Shown here piece after piece: positions 24,253-32,961 of a stretch of 36,871 bases of DNA. The stretch is from an uncultured Collinsella sp. (GTDB taxonomy: Bacteria > Actinomycetota > Coriobacteriia > Coriobacteriales > Coriobacteriaceae): contig CABUTN010000018.1 of NCBI GenBank assembly GCA_902494565.1, forward strand, positions 1-36,871, given 5' to 3'. How positions within the stretch are numbered: position 1 is the first letter of the stretch; every line of letters begins with the position of its first letter. Under the pieces are notes generated by a model. That model ran no database searches, had not been told where the DNA came from, and saw only the letters and a list, made by a program, of their open reading frames with translations. Made by a program: the position numbers and the translations under genes.

Positions 24253-24923
24253 TCGCCATCCTCCATAACGTAGCCCTCTCCAATCCGATTGCGAATCGGG
24301 TCGTATCCCAAAGCGCTGCGCAACTTTTTTCGGAGCGACGAGATGTGAACGCGGGTTGCGTTGCTAAAGCTGTTCACGGTGCTATCCCAAACGTGCTCGA
24401 TAAGCTCCTCTTGGCTTACCGGTCGCCCCTGATTAAGCATCAGGTATTCCAAGATTCCCGTTTCCTTGCGTGTAAGAGATAGAGCCTCGCTGTCCACGGA
24501 GGCGATGCGCGCCTTGGTGTCAAAGCTGAGCTTTCCGCAGGTTAATACTATGTCGCTTTGTGCAAAGCGCCTGAGGGTAAGGCTGCGGATCCTTGCCGCA
24601 AGTTCTTCCAGATGGAACGGCTTGGTAAGGTAATCGTTGGCGCCGGCATCGAGTCCGGCGACTTTATCGGATACTTCGCCACGCGCGGACAGAATCAGAA
24701 CCTTGGTCTCGCAGTCGGTTTTCCTAAGTTCCCTGAGCACGGTCATGCCGTCGATACGGGGGAGATTGAGGTCGAGTACCACGAGGTCGAAGGTCTCAAC
24801 GTTCAGTAGGTCGAGCGCCTCCTGTCCGTCGTGGCAGCAGTCGACGCTGTATGCCAGGTTTCGCAGGCTGCGTGCGATTGCGTCACACAGCGCCCGCTCG
24901 TCTTCGACGATTAAAATACGCAT
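24249..24923 (-). CDS. OmpR/PhoB-family response regulator
   Basis: 224 residues from the ATG at 24923 (AAGGAGA eight bases upstream); six codons further upstream are rejected. The receiver has the acidic pair VEDE, the phospho-aspartate in VVLDLNLPRIDG (about Asp51), a serine in ILSARG and the lysine in YLTKPF. The C-terminal winged helix contains LTRKETGILEYLMLNQGRPVS and the recognition segment RVHISSLRKKL. It is a DNA-binding activator phosphorylated by the overlapping kinase. The 90-bp divergent region to the redox micro-operon should hold its binding sites; I see no clear direct repeat there. Confidence 0.95.
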   Translation of the reverse strand: MRILIVEDERALCDAIARSLRNLAYSVDCCHDGQEALDLLNVETFDLVVLDLNLPRIDGMTVLRELRKTDCETKVLILSARGEVSDKVAGLDAGANDYLTKPFHLEELAARIRSLTLRRFAQSDIVLTCGKLSFDTKARIASVDSEALSLTRKETGILEYLMLNQGRPVSQEELIEHVWDSTVNSFSNATRVHISSLRKKLRSALGYDPIRNRIGEGYVMEDGE

Positions 24924-25013
24924 AAAAGTCTCCTTGCACATTCCAAATCGCGCTTAACACGGATTTTATGGTCGATATGGTCCAATGGTCGCGTAACGAA
25001 AGGAGTGGTCAGG

Positions 25014-25160
25014 TTGTTTAAAGCGGTAAAGCCCGTGGTACAGGTCGCTTTGTTGATTGTCGGAATTGCCATGGTGTGCTTTGGTGTTATGCGTGGCGAG
25101 GCGGATGCCGTGCTGGCCAAAGCGATTAGGCTGTGTTTGGAGTGTATCGGAATTGGATAA
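25014..25160 (+). CDS. CD1871A-type CXXC micro-protein
   Basis: 48 residues with a TTG start at 25014 and AAAGGAG eight bases upstream (24999-25005). One membrane helix (VVQVALLIVGIAMVCFGVMRG) is followed by an amphipathic stretch and a C-terminal CLECIGIG with a CXXC pair. This is the pattern of the small CD1871A-family proteins of anaerobes that sit directly before a NapH-like ferredoxin. The last 8 bp overlap the likely start of the next gene. A thiol-redox or subunit role in a membrane electron-transfer complex is inferred from this constant neighbourhood. Confidence 0.8.
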   Translation: MFKAVKPVVQVALLIVGIAMVCFGVMRGEADAVLAKAIRLCLECIGIG

Positions 25161-26055
25161 AAGAGAAAACACTGCGTCGCATGTTTTGGCCCGATTTCGC
25201 GGATTCATTCAGGCGGCGGCGACGCTCGTCACCAACATTCACCTGCCAAACTTCGCCAAGGGCGGCATCTATCAGGGCGCGGGAAAAACAGTCTGCGTAC
25301 CTGGACTTAATTGCTATTCGTGTCCCGCGGCATCGGGTGCGTGCCCCATCGGGTCGTTCCAGTCGGTGGTAGGTTCATCCAGGTTCAACTTTTCTTACTA
25401 TGTTACCGGTACGCTCATTTTGCTCGGCGTGCTGCTGGGACGCTTTGTATGCGGCTTTCTGTGCCCGTTTGGCTGGCTGCAGGAGCTGCTTCATAAGATC
25501 CCCGGCAAAAAGCTATCGACAAAAAAGCTCAAGGCGCTTACGTATATCAAATACTTCGTGCTGCTGTTTGCTGTGGTATTGCTGCCTGTGCTGGTGGTCA
25601 ACGACCTGGGGATGGGAGATCCGTTCTTTTGCAAATACGTCTGTCCGCAGGGCGTGCTCGAGGGCGCCATTCCGCTGGCCATTGCCAACGCCGGCATTCG
25701 ATCTGCGTTGGGACATCTCTTTACTTGGAAACTTGTCGTTCTCATTGCCGTGGTAGTGCTGAGTGTTTTGTTCTACCGCCCTTTCTGCAAATGGATTTGT
25801 CCACTCGGCGCATTCTATGCGCTCATGAATAAGGTGTCCTTGTTGGGGATTCAGGTTGACGCGTGCAAATGCGTCTCGTGCGGCAAGTGTTCAAGGGTTT
25901 GTCAGATGGACGTTGATGTGGTCCGCGCGCCCAATCATGCCGAATGTATCCGGTGCGGAAAGTGCATCGGGGCCTGTCCTGTCGATGCCATCAGCTATCG
26001 CTATGGCCTGGATGTGTCGGCGGAAAAGCTTCCCTTGACCGCCGATAAAAAGTAA
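25153..26055 (+). CDS. NapH-like polytopic 4Fe-4S membrane protein
   Basis: 300 residues from a TTG at 25153 that overlaps the preceding micro-protein, with GGAG ten bases upstream; the longer frame repeats the micro-protein's DNA and is rejected. Near the N-terminus CVPGLNCYSCPAASGACPIG carries four cysteines. Membrane helices at about 82-100, 128-146, 170-185 and 192-208 are separated by CGFLCPFGWLQ, CKYVCPQG and CKWICPLGAFY, typical of NapH/CcoG-like quinol-side proteins. Two ferredoxin motifs follow (CVSCGKCSRVCQ and CIRCGKCIGACPVD). It should pass electrons across or along the membrane, probably to the thioredoxin-fold lipoprotein encoded 29 bp downstream. Confidence 0.92.
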   Translation: MDKRENTASHVLARFRGFIQAAATLVTNIHLPNFAKGGIYQGAGKTVCVPGLNCYSCPAASGACPIGSFQSVVGSSRFNFSYYVTGTLILLGVLLGRFVCGFLCPFGWLQELLHKIPGKKLSTKKLKALTYIKYFVLLFAVVLLPVLVVNDLGMGDPFFCKYVCPQGVLEGAIPLAIANAGIRSALGHLFTWKLVVLIAVVVLSVLFYRPFCKWICPLGAFYALMNKVSLLGIQVDACKCVSCGKCSRVCQMDVDVVRAPNHAECIRCGKCIGACPVDAISYRYGLDVSAEKLPLTADKK

Positions 26056-26084
26056 ACAAGCTTCGACAAAACGGAGGAATGACT

Positions 26085-27056
26085 ATGAAGCTTTCTAAGA
26101 TTGCGGCCCTGTTTATGTTGCCGGTATTGGCCTTGTGCCTTGTGGCATGTTCGGCGCCCGGTGGCAATGCGAGCGAATCTGCGGGCTCCGATTCTAAGAT
26201 CGCAGAACTCACTGCGCAGAAGCCGGCCAATGCCGACGAGGCCGCCGAGCTGTATGCGAAGCTCATGCAGAAGGAGAACGAGATCTTTTCGAGTGATAAC
26301 GCGCTGTGGGAAAAGGTATTCAATGCGGCAAATAAAGACTCGGCAATGATTGAGGACGGCAGCAATTACGGCGATTTTCTGCTCAAGACCATCGACGGCG
26401 CCAAGGATGAGTTCACGGCGGATGAGCTTAAGACACTCAAGGCCGGTGCACAGCAGATCAAGGAGATCGAGGACAAGCTCGAGAGTCTGGAGAAGGAGTT
26501 CCCCGGCTGTGGAAGCACGCCGAGTGCGGGCGAGAGCGTCGACGCTTCGACCGCTGGCATGACGGCTGGTGCCAATGCTTCGAGCGAGACGACGAAGTTC
26601 CCCAGCTTTACGGGCAAGGACCTGGATGGCAACGACGTGAACAGCGACGAGCTGTTCTCTAAGAACAAGGTCACCGTCATGAACTTCTGGTTCACCACTT
26701 GCAAGCCGTGCGTGGGCGAGCTGGGCGATCTTGAGAAGCTGAATCAGGAGCTTGCCGAGAAGGGCGGTCAGGTCGTGGGCGTCAATTCCTTTACGCTCGA
26801 TGGCAACAAGGGCGAGATCGCAGATGCCAAGGACGTGCTGAGCAAGAAGGGCGTGACATATAAGAACATCTGGTTCAAGTCGGATAGCGAGGCCGGTAAG
26901 TTTACGTCAAATTTGTTTTCGTTCCCGACAACGTATGTCATCGATCAGAATGGCAATATCGTAGGGGATCCAATCGTGGGAGCCATCAGCTCCGCCGAGC
27001 AACGCGCAGCACTCAACAAGCTTATCGACCAGGCGATTGCGAATAGCGAGCAGTAA
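26085..27056 (+). CDS. TlpA-like thioredoxin-fold lipoprotein
   Basis: 323 residues. The ATG at 26085 is seven bases after GGAGG; the ATG two codons earlier is too close. The signal peptide ends in the lipobox LVAC (Cys22), so it is anchored outside. Residues about 30-165 are helical and charged. Residues 175-320 form the redoxin domain, FPSFTGKDLDGNDV, then WFTTCKPCVGE (Cys206, Cys209) and the cis-proline FSFPTTYVID. This is a TlpA/ResA-type thiol-disulfide oxidoreductase or a peroxidase. The ferredoxin membrane protein before it is the likely electron donor. A terminator follows at 27137. Confidence 0.9.
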   Translation: MKLSKIAALFMLPVLALCLVACSAPGGNASESAGSDSKIAELTAQKPANADEAAELYAKLMQKENEIFSSDNALWEKVFNAANKDSAMIEDGSNYGDFLLKTIDGAKDEFTADELKTLKAGAQQIKEIEDKLESLEKEFPGCGSTPSAGESVDASTAGMTAGANASSETTKFPSFTGKDLDGNDVNSDELFSKNKVTVMNFWFTTCKPCVGELGDLEKLNQELAEKGGQVVGVNSFTLDGNKGEIADAKDVLSKKGVTYKNIWFKSDSEAGKFTSNLFSFPTTYVIDQNGNIVGDPIVGAISSAEQRAALNKLIDQAIANSEQ

Positions 27057-27136
27057 AAAACGCGTAAAGCATGGCGAGGATCGTGCGCCGCTGTGCGGAG
27101 TAGTCCGCTGCCTTTCAAGATAATCTCCACCATATA

Positions 27137-27163
27137 GAGGTCCCGCTCGGGGCCTCTTCTTTT
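27137..27163 (+). terminator. Rho-independent terminator
   Basis: An 8-bp stem (27137-27144 / 27149-27156, one G-U), a GCTC loop and a T-rich tail, 80 bp after the lipoprotein stop. The next 147 bp to the ABC gene contain a possible -10 box (TAGAAT, 27233) but no good -35. Confidence 0.8.
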
Positions 27164-27310
27164 AGGCGCCGTCCCGTTCGCTTTTTGGCGGGCTTCGTTA
27201 CATTCCTCACTGGCGCCGGCAAAAAATGGGGATAGAATAGGACAAACGCGTCGAATACGAACGGCGGGGGAGAGCGGGCAAGTGCGCCCGCGTGGGAGAG
27301 GTTGCCGTCC

Positions 27311-30300
27311 ATGCTGGAGCTCAAAGGTATTTGCAAAAGATACGTTACGCAGTCGTTTACGCAGGTGGCGCTCGACAGCGTAAGCCTGTCTTTTCGCGAT
27401 AACGAGTTCGTGGCCATTCTGGGTCCCTCGGGCTCGGGCAAAACTACGATGCTCAACGTTATCGGCGGGCTCGATCATTTCGATTCCGGCGACCTGCTGA
27501 TCGACGGTATTTCGACCAAGGATTTTCACGATCGCGATTGGGATGCCTATCGCAATAACCGCATCGGCTTTGTGTTCCAGAGCTATAACCTCATTCCGCA
27601 TCAGACCATTTTGGAAAACGTGGAGCTGGCGCTTACGCTCACGGGCGTGGGGCATGCCGAGCGCCGCCAGCGTGCGCGCGAGGCGTTGGAGAAAGTCGGC
27701 CTGGGCGAGCACATGAACAAGCGCCCGAGCCAGCTATCGGGCGGACAGATGCAGCGCGTGGCCATCGCCCGTGCCCTGATCAACGATCCCGAGATTGTGC
27801 TGGCCGACGAGCCGACCGGCGCCTTGGATTCCATAACGTCCGTGCAGGTCATGGACTTGCTCAAGGAAGTTGCACGCGACCGTCTGGTTATTATGGTCAC
27901 GCACAATCCCGAGCTGGCGTACCAATACGCCACGCGCATCGTCAACCTGGCGGACGGCAAGATCACCGACGATTCCGATCCTTTCGATGTCGCTGACGCC
28001 ACGCGCCGCGAGGCAAAGCCTACGCGCAAAACCTCGATGAGCTTTGTGACGGCGCTGGGGCTTTCTGCCCGCAACCTCATGACCAAAAAAGGCCGCACGG
28101 CCATGACTGCCTTTGCGGGCTCGATTGGCATTATCGGTATCGCGGCGATTCTGGCGCTGTCCAACGGCGTAAACGGCTACATCAAAAAGGTCGAGGAGGA
28201 TACGCTCTCGAGCTACCCGCTCACCATTTCCAAGCAGGATTACGACCTGTCGTCCATGATGGGCGGTCAGGGGGCCACGGGCGACGATACGTCCAAGAGC
28301 GAGGATTCGTCCGACGACAGTGCCGGCGGCAAGGCTCAGGGAACCGATAAGATTCCCGTGGTTACGGCCGTAAAGGATATGTTCGCGAGCGTTAAGTCTA
28401 ACGACATGAAGAGCTTTAAGGCATGGCTCGATGCCGGTGGCGACGGCATCGATAAAGAGGTCAACGCCATTCAGTACGGCTACGGTGTATCGCCGGTTGT
28501 CTATCGTGCCGGCAAGGGCGATGAGAAGCCTGTCCGGCTGGTGCCCAACGCCATGACCGAGGCCATGAGCGGAGGCGCGAGCTCGGCGGCAACGGTGAGC
28601 ATGGAATCCATGGGAACCTCGGTCTTTAACGAGATGATTGACGACCAGAGCCTGCTCGACAGCCAGTACGATGTCGTCGCCGGTCATTGGCCCACGTCTG
28701 CTAACGAAGCCGTAATGGTGCTTTCGAGCCGTGGAACGGTGGGCGACTACACGCTCTACAGCATCGGCGCGCTGGATATCAACGAGCTCAACGACCTGGT
28801 TAACAGCGCCATGACGGCTGACGGTAAGATCGAAACGCCCGAGACCGGCGCCGACTTTACCTACGACGATGCGCTGTCCACGACGTTTAAGGTGCTGTCG
28901 CCGGCCGATGCCTATCGCAAAAACGAAGAGACCGGCATGTGGACCGACATGTCTGACGACGCCGACTTTATGGCTGCCAAGGTTGCCGACGGTATTGACG
29001 TGCACATTGTGGGCGTGGTGCGACCTAACGAGACGGCCAATGCGAGTGCGTTGTCTCCGGGCATTGCCTATACGCATGCGCTGACTCGCCAGCTTATGGA
29101 GCGCGCCGCCGATTCGCAGATTGTGCAGGAGCAACTCTCCCACCCCGAGACGGATGTCTTTACGGGCAAAACCTTCGACGAACTGCAAGGCGAGGCCAAG
29201 CAAGGCGTGGATCTGGGCAGCATGTTCAGTGTGGACGAGGCGGCGCTCAAGAGCGCGTTCTCGTTCGATACGTCTGCACTTTCGGGTGCAGCCGGCGGTA
29301 TGGACCTGTCGGGTCTTGACTTGTCCGGGCTGGACATTGACCTTTCGGGCGTTGGCAAGGACATCGACTTCAGCGACATCATGGCAAAAGCGCCAACCCC
29401 AGATTTCTCGGGTATCTTTGACGGTCTGGAACTCACGCCCGAGCAAATGCAGCAGGTGGGAACACTAGCAAACCAGCTGTTTGAGGGCTTTTTGCAGTCT
29501 GATCAGTTTAAGGCGCTGTCGCCCGAAGATCTTAAGGACGCGTCAAAGCTCTCTGCCGCATTCTCGACGTATCTTGAGAATGATGACACAGCTCAGCAAA
29601 TCCTGGCCCAGCTCAAAGCGCTCGGCGGCGATACCCTGGCCGAGCGCCTGCAACAGGCGATGACCGACTATGTGCAAAAGCAGCTGGCTCCGTATCTGCA
29701 GCAGGCTATGGATCAGGTGATGAAGGCAATCAGCGAGCAGATAGCGTCGACGGTATCATCCCAGCTCAAGGCGGGCGCGGCAGGGCTTATGGACCAGGTG
29801 GCGACGCAGATGTCTTCGAGTTTTGCTAACCTGGCGAGCGCCATGCGCGTGGATGCGAGTGCCTTTGCTCATGCCATCCACTTCAACATGGACGCCGAGG
29901 ACCTGAGCTCGCTCATGATGAGCTATGCGAAGGCGTCGAAGCTCACCTACGACAACAATCTGACCACGTTGGGCTATGCGGACGAGGCAGACCCCATCTC
30001 AGTCAAGATTTTCCCGCGTGACTTTGAGGCCAAGGAGCGCGTGCTCGATCACATCGACGCGTACAACAAGCAGGTCAAAGCCTCTGGCCACGATGAACAG
30101 GCAATCTCATACACCGACTACATGGGCATCATCATGGGTTCGGTGACCGACATCGTGAACACCATCAGCTTGGTGCTCATCGCATTCGTGAGTATCAGCC
30201 TGGTGGTGAGCTCCATCATGATCGGTATCATCACCTACATCAGCGTGCTGGAACGCAAAAAGGAGATTGGCATCCTGCGCGCGATCGGCGCGTCAAAGCG

Positions 30301-30565
30301 CAACGTGGCCAACGTGTTTAACGCCGAGACCTTTATTGAGGGGCTTATCGCCGGCGTCTTTGCCATTGTCGTCGTGGTGGCTGTGAGCTTTCCGGTTAAT
30401 GCCTGGGCACTTGCCGCCAAGCAGGTACCCAATCTGATGAGCTTGCCCGTGCAGGATGCGCTGGTGCTCATCGCGATTTCGGTGCTGCTGACGGTTGTCG
30501 CTGGTCTGCTGCCGGCCCGCAGCGCATCTAAAAAGGATCCCGTGGAAGCCCTGCGCTCCGAATAA
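27311..30565 (+). CDS. MacB-like ABC transporter, ATPase and FtsX-type permease fused
   Basis: 1084 residues from the ATG at 27311 (GGAGAGG upstream). Residues 1-235 are a LolD/MacB-type ATPase: GPSGSGKTT, LSGGQMQR and VLADEPTGALD. One helix follows (about 265-285, AFAGSIGIIGIAAILALSNG). A very large extracytoplasmic domain (about 290-930) holds a run of LSGLD-like units near 661-680 and a long helical, Gln-rich segment. Three C-terminal helices form the FtsX permease (from SLVLIAFVSISLVVSSIMIGI), with the ERKKEIGILRAIGASKRNV loop. A homodimer would be complete in itself. Relatives move lipoproteins, antimicrobial peptides or signals mechanically across the membrane; the substrate here is unknown. 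It stands alone between terminator-like hairpins. Confidence 0.92.
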   Translation: MLELKGICKRYVTQSFTQVALDSVSLSFRDNEFVAILGPSGSGKTTMLNVIGGLDHFDSGDLLIDGISTKDFHDRDWDAYRNNRIGFVFQSYNLIPHQTILENVELALTLTGVGHAERRQRAREALEKVGLGEHMNKRPSQLSGGQMQRVAIARALINDPEIVLADEPTGALDSITSVQVMDLLKEVARDRLVIMVTHNPELAYQYATRIVNLADGKITDDSDPFDVADATRREAKPTRKTSMSFVTALGLSARNLMTKKGRTAMTAFAGSIGIIGIAAILALSNGVNGYIKKVEEDTLSSYPLTISKQDYDLSSMMGGQGATGDDTSKSEDSSDDSAGGKAQGTDKIPVVTAVKDMFASVKSNDMKSFKAWLDAGGDGIDKEVNAIQYGYGVSPVVYRAGKGDEKPVRLVPNAMTEAMSGGASSAATVSMESMGTSVFNEMIDDQSLLDSQYDVVAGHWPTSANEAVMVLSSRGTVGDYTLYSIGALDINELNDLVNSAMTADGKIETPETGADFTYDDALSTTFKVLSPADAYRKNEETGMWTDMSDDADFMAAKVADGIDVHIVGVVRPNETANASALSPGIAYTHALTRQLMERAADSQIVQEQLSHPETDVFTGKTFDELQGEAKQGVDLGSMFSVDEAALKSAFSFDTSALSGAAGGMDLSGLDLSGLDIDLSGVGKDIDFSDIMAKAPTPDFSGIFDGLELTPEQMQQVGTLANQLFEGFLQSDQFKALSPEDLKDASKLSAAFSTYLENDDTAQQILAQLKALGGDTLAERLQQAMTDYVQKQLAPYLQQAMDQVMKAISEQIASTVSSQLKAGAAGLMDQVATQMSSSFANLASAMRVDASAFAHAIHFNMDAEDLSSLMMSYAKASKLTYDNNLTTLGYADEADPISVKIFPRDFEAKERVLDHIDAYNKQVKASGHDEQAISYTDYMGIIMGSVTDIVNTISLVLIAFVSISLVVSSIMIGIITYISVLERKKEIGILRAIGASKRNVANVFNAETFIEGLIAGVFAIVVVVAVSFPVNAWALAAKQVPNLMSLPVQDALVLIAISVLLTVVAGLLPARSASKKDPVEALRSE

Positions 30566-30596
30566 TGTGACAAAGGGACGGCCCCTTTGTCACATT
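30564..30596. repeat. 14-bp perfect palindrome after the ABC gene
   Basis: AATGTGACAAAGGG (30564-30577) pairs perfectly with 30583-30596 around ACGGC. It overlaps the stop codon and has no T-run. It may act as a terminator or RNA stabiliser, or be one copy of a dispersed palindromic repeat. Confidence 0.7.
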
Positions 30597-30665
30597 GAGA
30601 CCCTTGCGAAATCGGGGTCTAATTACCGTTCGGCAGGTTAAGAACTCCCTCTCCCCGCATAATGC

Positions 30666-30708
30666 TTGACGAAGAGTCCCCTGGTTTATATACCTATCGG
30701 TAGGCATA
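30666..30708 (+). promoter_or_regulatory. Promoter with TetR-like operator before MFS carrier 1
   Basis: TTGACG (30666-30671) and TATACC (30689-30694) are 17 bp apart. The -10 box is overlapped by ATACCTATCGGTAGGCAT, a palindrome CCTA..TAGG (30693-30704) sharing ATCGGTAGG-type bases with the sites at 32864-32883. It points to repression by the TetR protein encoded at 32159. Confidence 0.65.
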
Positions 30709-30740
30709 TAGGATGTAATGCCGATAGAAATGGAGTGACC

Positions 30741-32024
30741 ATGGCTCTCACCGCACCAGCCGAAAAAGACCGTCCTCGCGAGAGCAGCGCATTTGCTTGG
30801 ATTGTCGTTATTGCGCTCGGCTTAATGTCCGCCGGAACGACTGGCACATATAGCATTATTGCCGGCTCATTCGTTGCTCCAGTATGTGAAGACCTGGGCT
30901 TTGAGTACACCTCTTTCTCTTTCTATTTCACTGCGATTCTTCTTGGCCTTGCACTTGGACTTCCACTTTTGAGTCGTTTCATTCCAAAAGTAATAGGCAA
31001 ACCGTGGCATATTTGTGTTGAACTCGTCCTTATTGCCGCCGGCGCCGCAATGGCGTTCTACACCGAAGTCTGGATGTTCATCGTCTCCGCTGCGGTGATC
31101 GGCATCTGCTTTTCGTTCACAACGGGCGTCTGCATGTCTGATGTTATTGACCAATGGTTCAGTAAATCGTCCGGTCTTGCCATCGGCCTTGCTTGGGGCG
31201 TTAATTCTCTCTGTACGCTGTTGTTGAGCCCTGTCATTACGCTGGTCATCGAGCAACAAGGCTGGCGTACGGGATACATCGTACTTGCGGTCGTTTCTGC
31301 AGCTATGATTTTACCTGCGAGTGCTTTTATCATTCGCCTTAAACCCTCTGATCGCAACATGCTTCCGTACGGAGAGACCACCTCTGAAACCCATGAGAGC
31401 CACAGCGTCGATGAGCGGGAAGATGCCCTTTCGGGCATGGCACTCCGTGATGCCATGAAAACGCCGTCTTTTATTCTCTGTGTCCTCCTGCTTTGCGTGG
31501 CGCAGCTCACCTGCTGCATGAACCAGTTGTTTCCAACCTATGCAAACGAGGTCGGTTTCAATCCCATCGTAGGAAGCTTAATGGTCTCGGCAGCTTCGTT
31601 CTCTGACATCTTCCTAAATCCCTTCGTAGGCAAAACATGTGACAAGCTCGGTGCTATTAAAGCAACGGTCGCGTGGACAGGTGTCAGCATTTTTTCATTC
31701 CTACTTCTCATCATTGGCGGAAGCAACGAGACCGTTTCCATCATTGCAGCTGGCGTAAACGATGCCATGTTCGCCATTGTTGGAACCGCAATGCCGATGC
31801 TTCTCCTCTCGCTCTTTGGATCACGCGATTTTGGAAGGATCTATTCAATCGTTTGCTCAGCGGGCTATGTCGTCGGTGCTTTTGGAATGCCGGTCATGAT
31901 GAAGGTTTACGGCATGGCAGGGTCATTCCAGGGAGTATTTATCTTCTGCATTGCCTGCAACCTTATGATTGCTGCGTTTGCTATCGTTTCCGGCTTTCTC
32001 AGTAAGGCTGCTGAAAAGAAATAA
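30741..32024 (+). CDS. MFS transporter 1
   Basis: 427 residues from the ATG at 30741 (TGGAGTG five bases upstream). Twelve hydrophobic helices are arranged six plus six around a charged loop (about 210-240). The start WIVVIALGLMSAGTTGTYSIIAGSFVAPVCEDLGF resembles carriers of the oxalate/formate-antiporter-like group of the major facilitator superfamily. Conserved DVIDQWF (about 137) and FGSRDFGRIYS (about 365) match MFS loop motifs. It is closely similar along its whole length to the carrier at 35399. The flanking genes suggest a guanidino- or ureido-compound, or its product amine, as cargo; this is inference. A strong terminator follows. Confidence 0.88.
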   Translation: MALTAPAEKDRPRESSAFAWIVVIALGLMSAGTTGTYSIIAGSFVAPVCEDLGFEYTSFSFYFTAILLGLALGLPLLSRFIPKVIGKPWHICVELVLIAAGAAMAFYTEVWMFIVSAAVIGICFSFTTGVCMSDVIDQWFSKSSGLAIGLAWGVNSLCTLLLSPVITLVIEQQGWRTGYIVLAVVSAAMILPASAFIIRLKPSDRNMLPYGETTSETHESHSVDEREDALSGMALRDAMKTPSFILCVLLLCVAQLTCCMNQLFPTYANEVGFNPIVGSLMVSAASFSDIFLNPFVGKTCDKLGAIKATVAWTGVSIFSFLLLIIGGSNETVSIIAAGVNDAMFAIVGTAMPMLLLSLFGSRDFGRIYSIVCSAGYVVGAFGMPVMMKVYGMAGSFQGVFIFCIACNLMIAAFAIVSGFLSKAAEKK

Positions 32025-32055
32025 GCGCCGATTGCACCGGCATAGATTGCCACGC

Positions 32056-32099
32056 AACAGGGGTCGACTCCAAGCCAGATTGGAGTCGACCCCTGTTTT
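32056..32099 (+). terminator. Strong Rho-independent terminator
   Basis: A 17-bp perfect stem (32056-32072 / 32081-32097), an 8-nt loop and a T-rich tail, 32 bp after MFS carrier 1. The TetR gene converges from the right. Confidence 0.92.
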
Positions 32100-32158
32100 C
32101 GTTTTAAAGGTTGCCCGCAGGCACCATGGGCGCCAACATGCGCTTCAGCTTGGCTGGT

Positions 32159-32737
32159 CTATTTGAACATAAGCTCGACTATTCCCGCCCAAACCGCTTT
32201 TTCATCAATATCCTCACCTTGAGCGACCGTATTGCTCGCTCCCTCCAGAACGGTATAAAGAATTTGTGCGTAGAGCATCACGTCGGCACTATCGGAAAAC
32301 GCGCCAATCTCTACACCATGAAGAAGGATGTCTTTAAGCGCATCCATGGTTCGTTTGGTCGCCGTCGCTTGACGTTCCTGAACTGCAGGAATTCGATTTG
32401 CTTGGACGCTAACCTCGGCCAGCACGCGCCGGCGCTTTTCATCGCTTCGATAGCCACCTATAACTGAATTGCCGAGCTCGATAAGCGCGGCCTTGAACCC
32501 GTCCCTATCGACTATTAGCGAGTAGTCGCGCTGATAGTCGATGGTCGGAAACATGCTGTCCAAGAGCGTAGTGAAAATCTCCTCTTTAGAGGGAAAGTAG
32601 TAGTACACCGACGGCTTGGATATACCGACAAAGTCGCAAATCCTTCCGATAGACGCTTTGTCATAACCGACTTCTGCCACAAGATCGTACATTGCGTCCA
32701 ATATTTTTTTTCTTGTGCTCACGCTGCATTTCTCCAT
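32159..32737 (-). CDS. TetR-family transcriptional regulator
   Basis: 192 residues from the ATG at 32737 (a weak GGAAG upstream). A GTG six codons in, behind GGAG, is an alternative start. The DNA-binding head is classic: KKILDAMYDLVAEVGYDKASIGRICDFVGISKPSVYYYFPSKEEIF. The remainder is an all-helical ligand and dimer domain (ALIELGNSVIGGYRSDEKRRRVLAEVSVQ...). It lies between the two carrier genes. Similar palindromes occur in front of carrier 1, in its own upstream region and before the deiminase-like gene, so it probably represses all three. The ligand is likely the imported compound. Confidence 0.93.
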   Translation of the reverse strand: MEKCSVSTRKKILDAMYDLVAEVGYDKASIGRICDFVGISKPSVYYYFPSKEEIFTTLLDSMFPTIDYQRDYSLIVDRDGFKAALIELGNSVIGGYRSDEKRRRVLAEVSVQANRIPAVQERQATATKRTMDALKDILLHGVEIGAFSDSADVMLYAQILYTVLEGASNTVAQGEDIDEKAVWAGIVELMFK

Positions 32738-32815
32738 TGTAAATCACTTCCGCACTACCAACATTATTAAGGATGGCAACGGAACATCAATTCGTGTCCA
32801 AACATGACCACTATA

Positions 32816-32886
32816 TACGGTGAACGGTATGTATCAGTAGGCGAGCGGCAATTATTCAAAACTATCTACCGAACGGTAGGTATAGT
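32816..32886. promoter_or_regulatory. Paired TetR operators between regulator and deiminase-like gene
   Basis: GAACGGTATGTAT (32822-32834) and GAACGGTAGGTAT (32871-32883) differ at one base and lie 49 bp apart. The right one sits in the palindrome CTACCG-AA-CGGTAG (32866-32879). A -10 candidate TATAGT (32881-32886) overlaps it. The sites can serve the leftward TetR gene and the rightward operon together. Confidence 0.7.
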
Positions 32887-32961
32887 AGTACTATAGCAGG
32901 TGAAACCCCGCTATTGTCGCGGCCGGACAGCATCGCGGGAAACCCGACGGAAGGACCAACC

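Noticed and set aside
25057..25152. Upstream start for the NapH-like protein
   Set aside because: That stretch encodes the CXXC micro-protein in another frame; the TTG at 25153 overlaps its stop and gives a normal N-terminus.
27734..29446. 570-codon minus-strand frame
   Set aside because: It is antisense to the ABC transporter, whose motifs are unambiguous.
30598..30620. Hairpin AGACCC/GGGTCT before carrier 1
   Set aside because: Only six base pairs with no T-run; not supportable as a terminator or riboswitch.
32887..32961. Guanidine riboswitch in the deiminase leader
   Set aside because: I looked for conserved guanidine-sensing motifs and saw none; the leader is too short and is explained by TetR operators.
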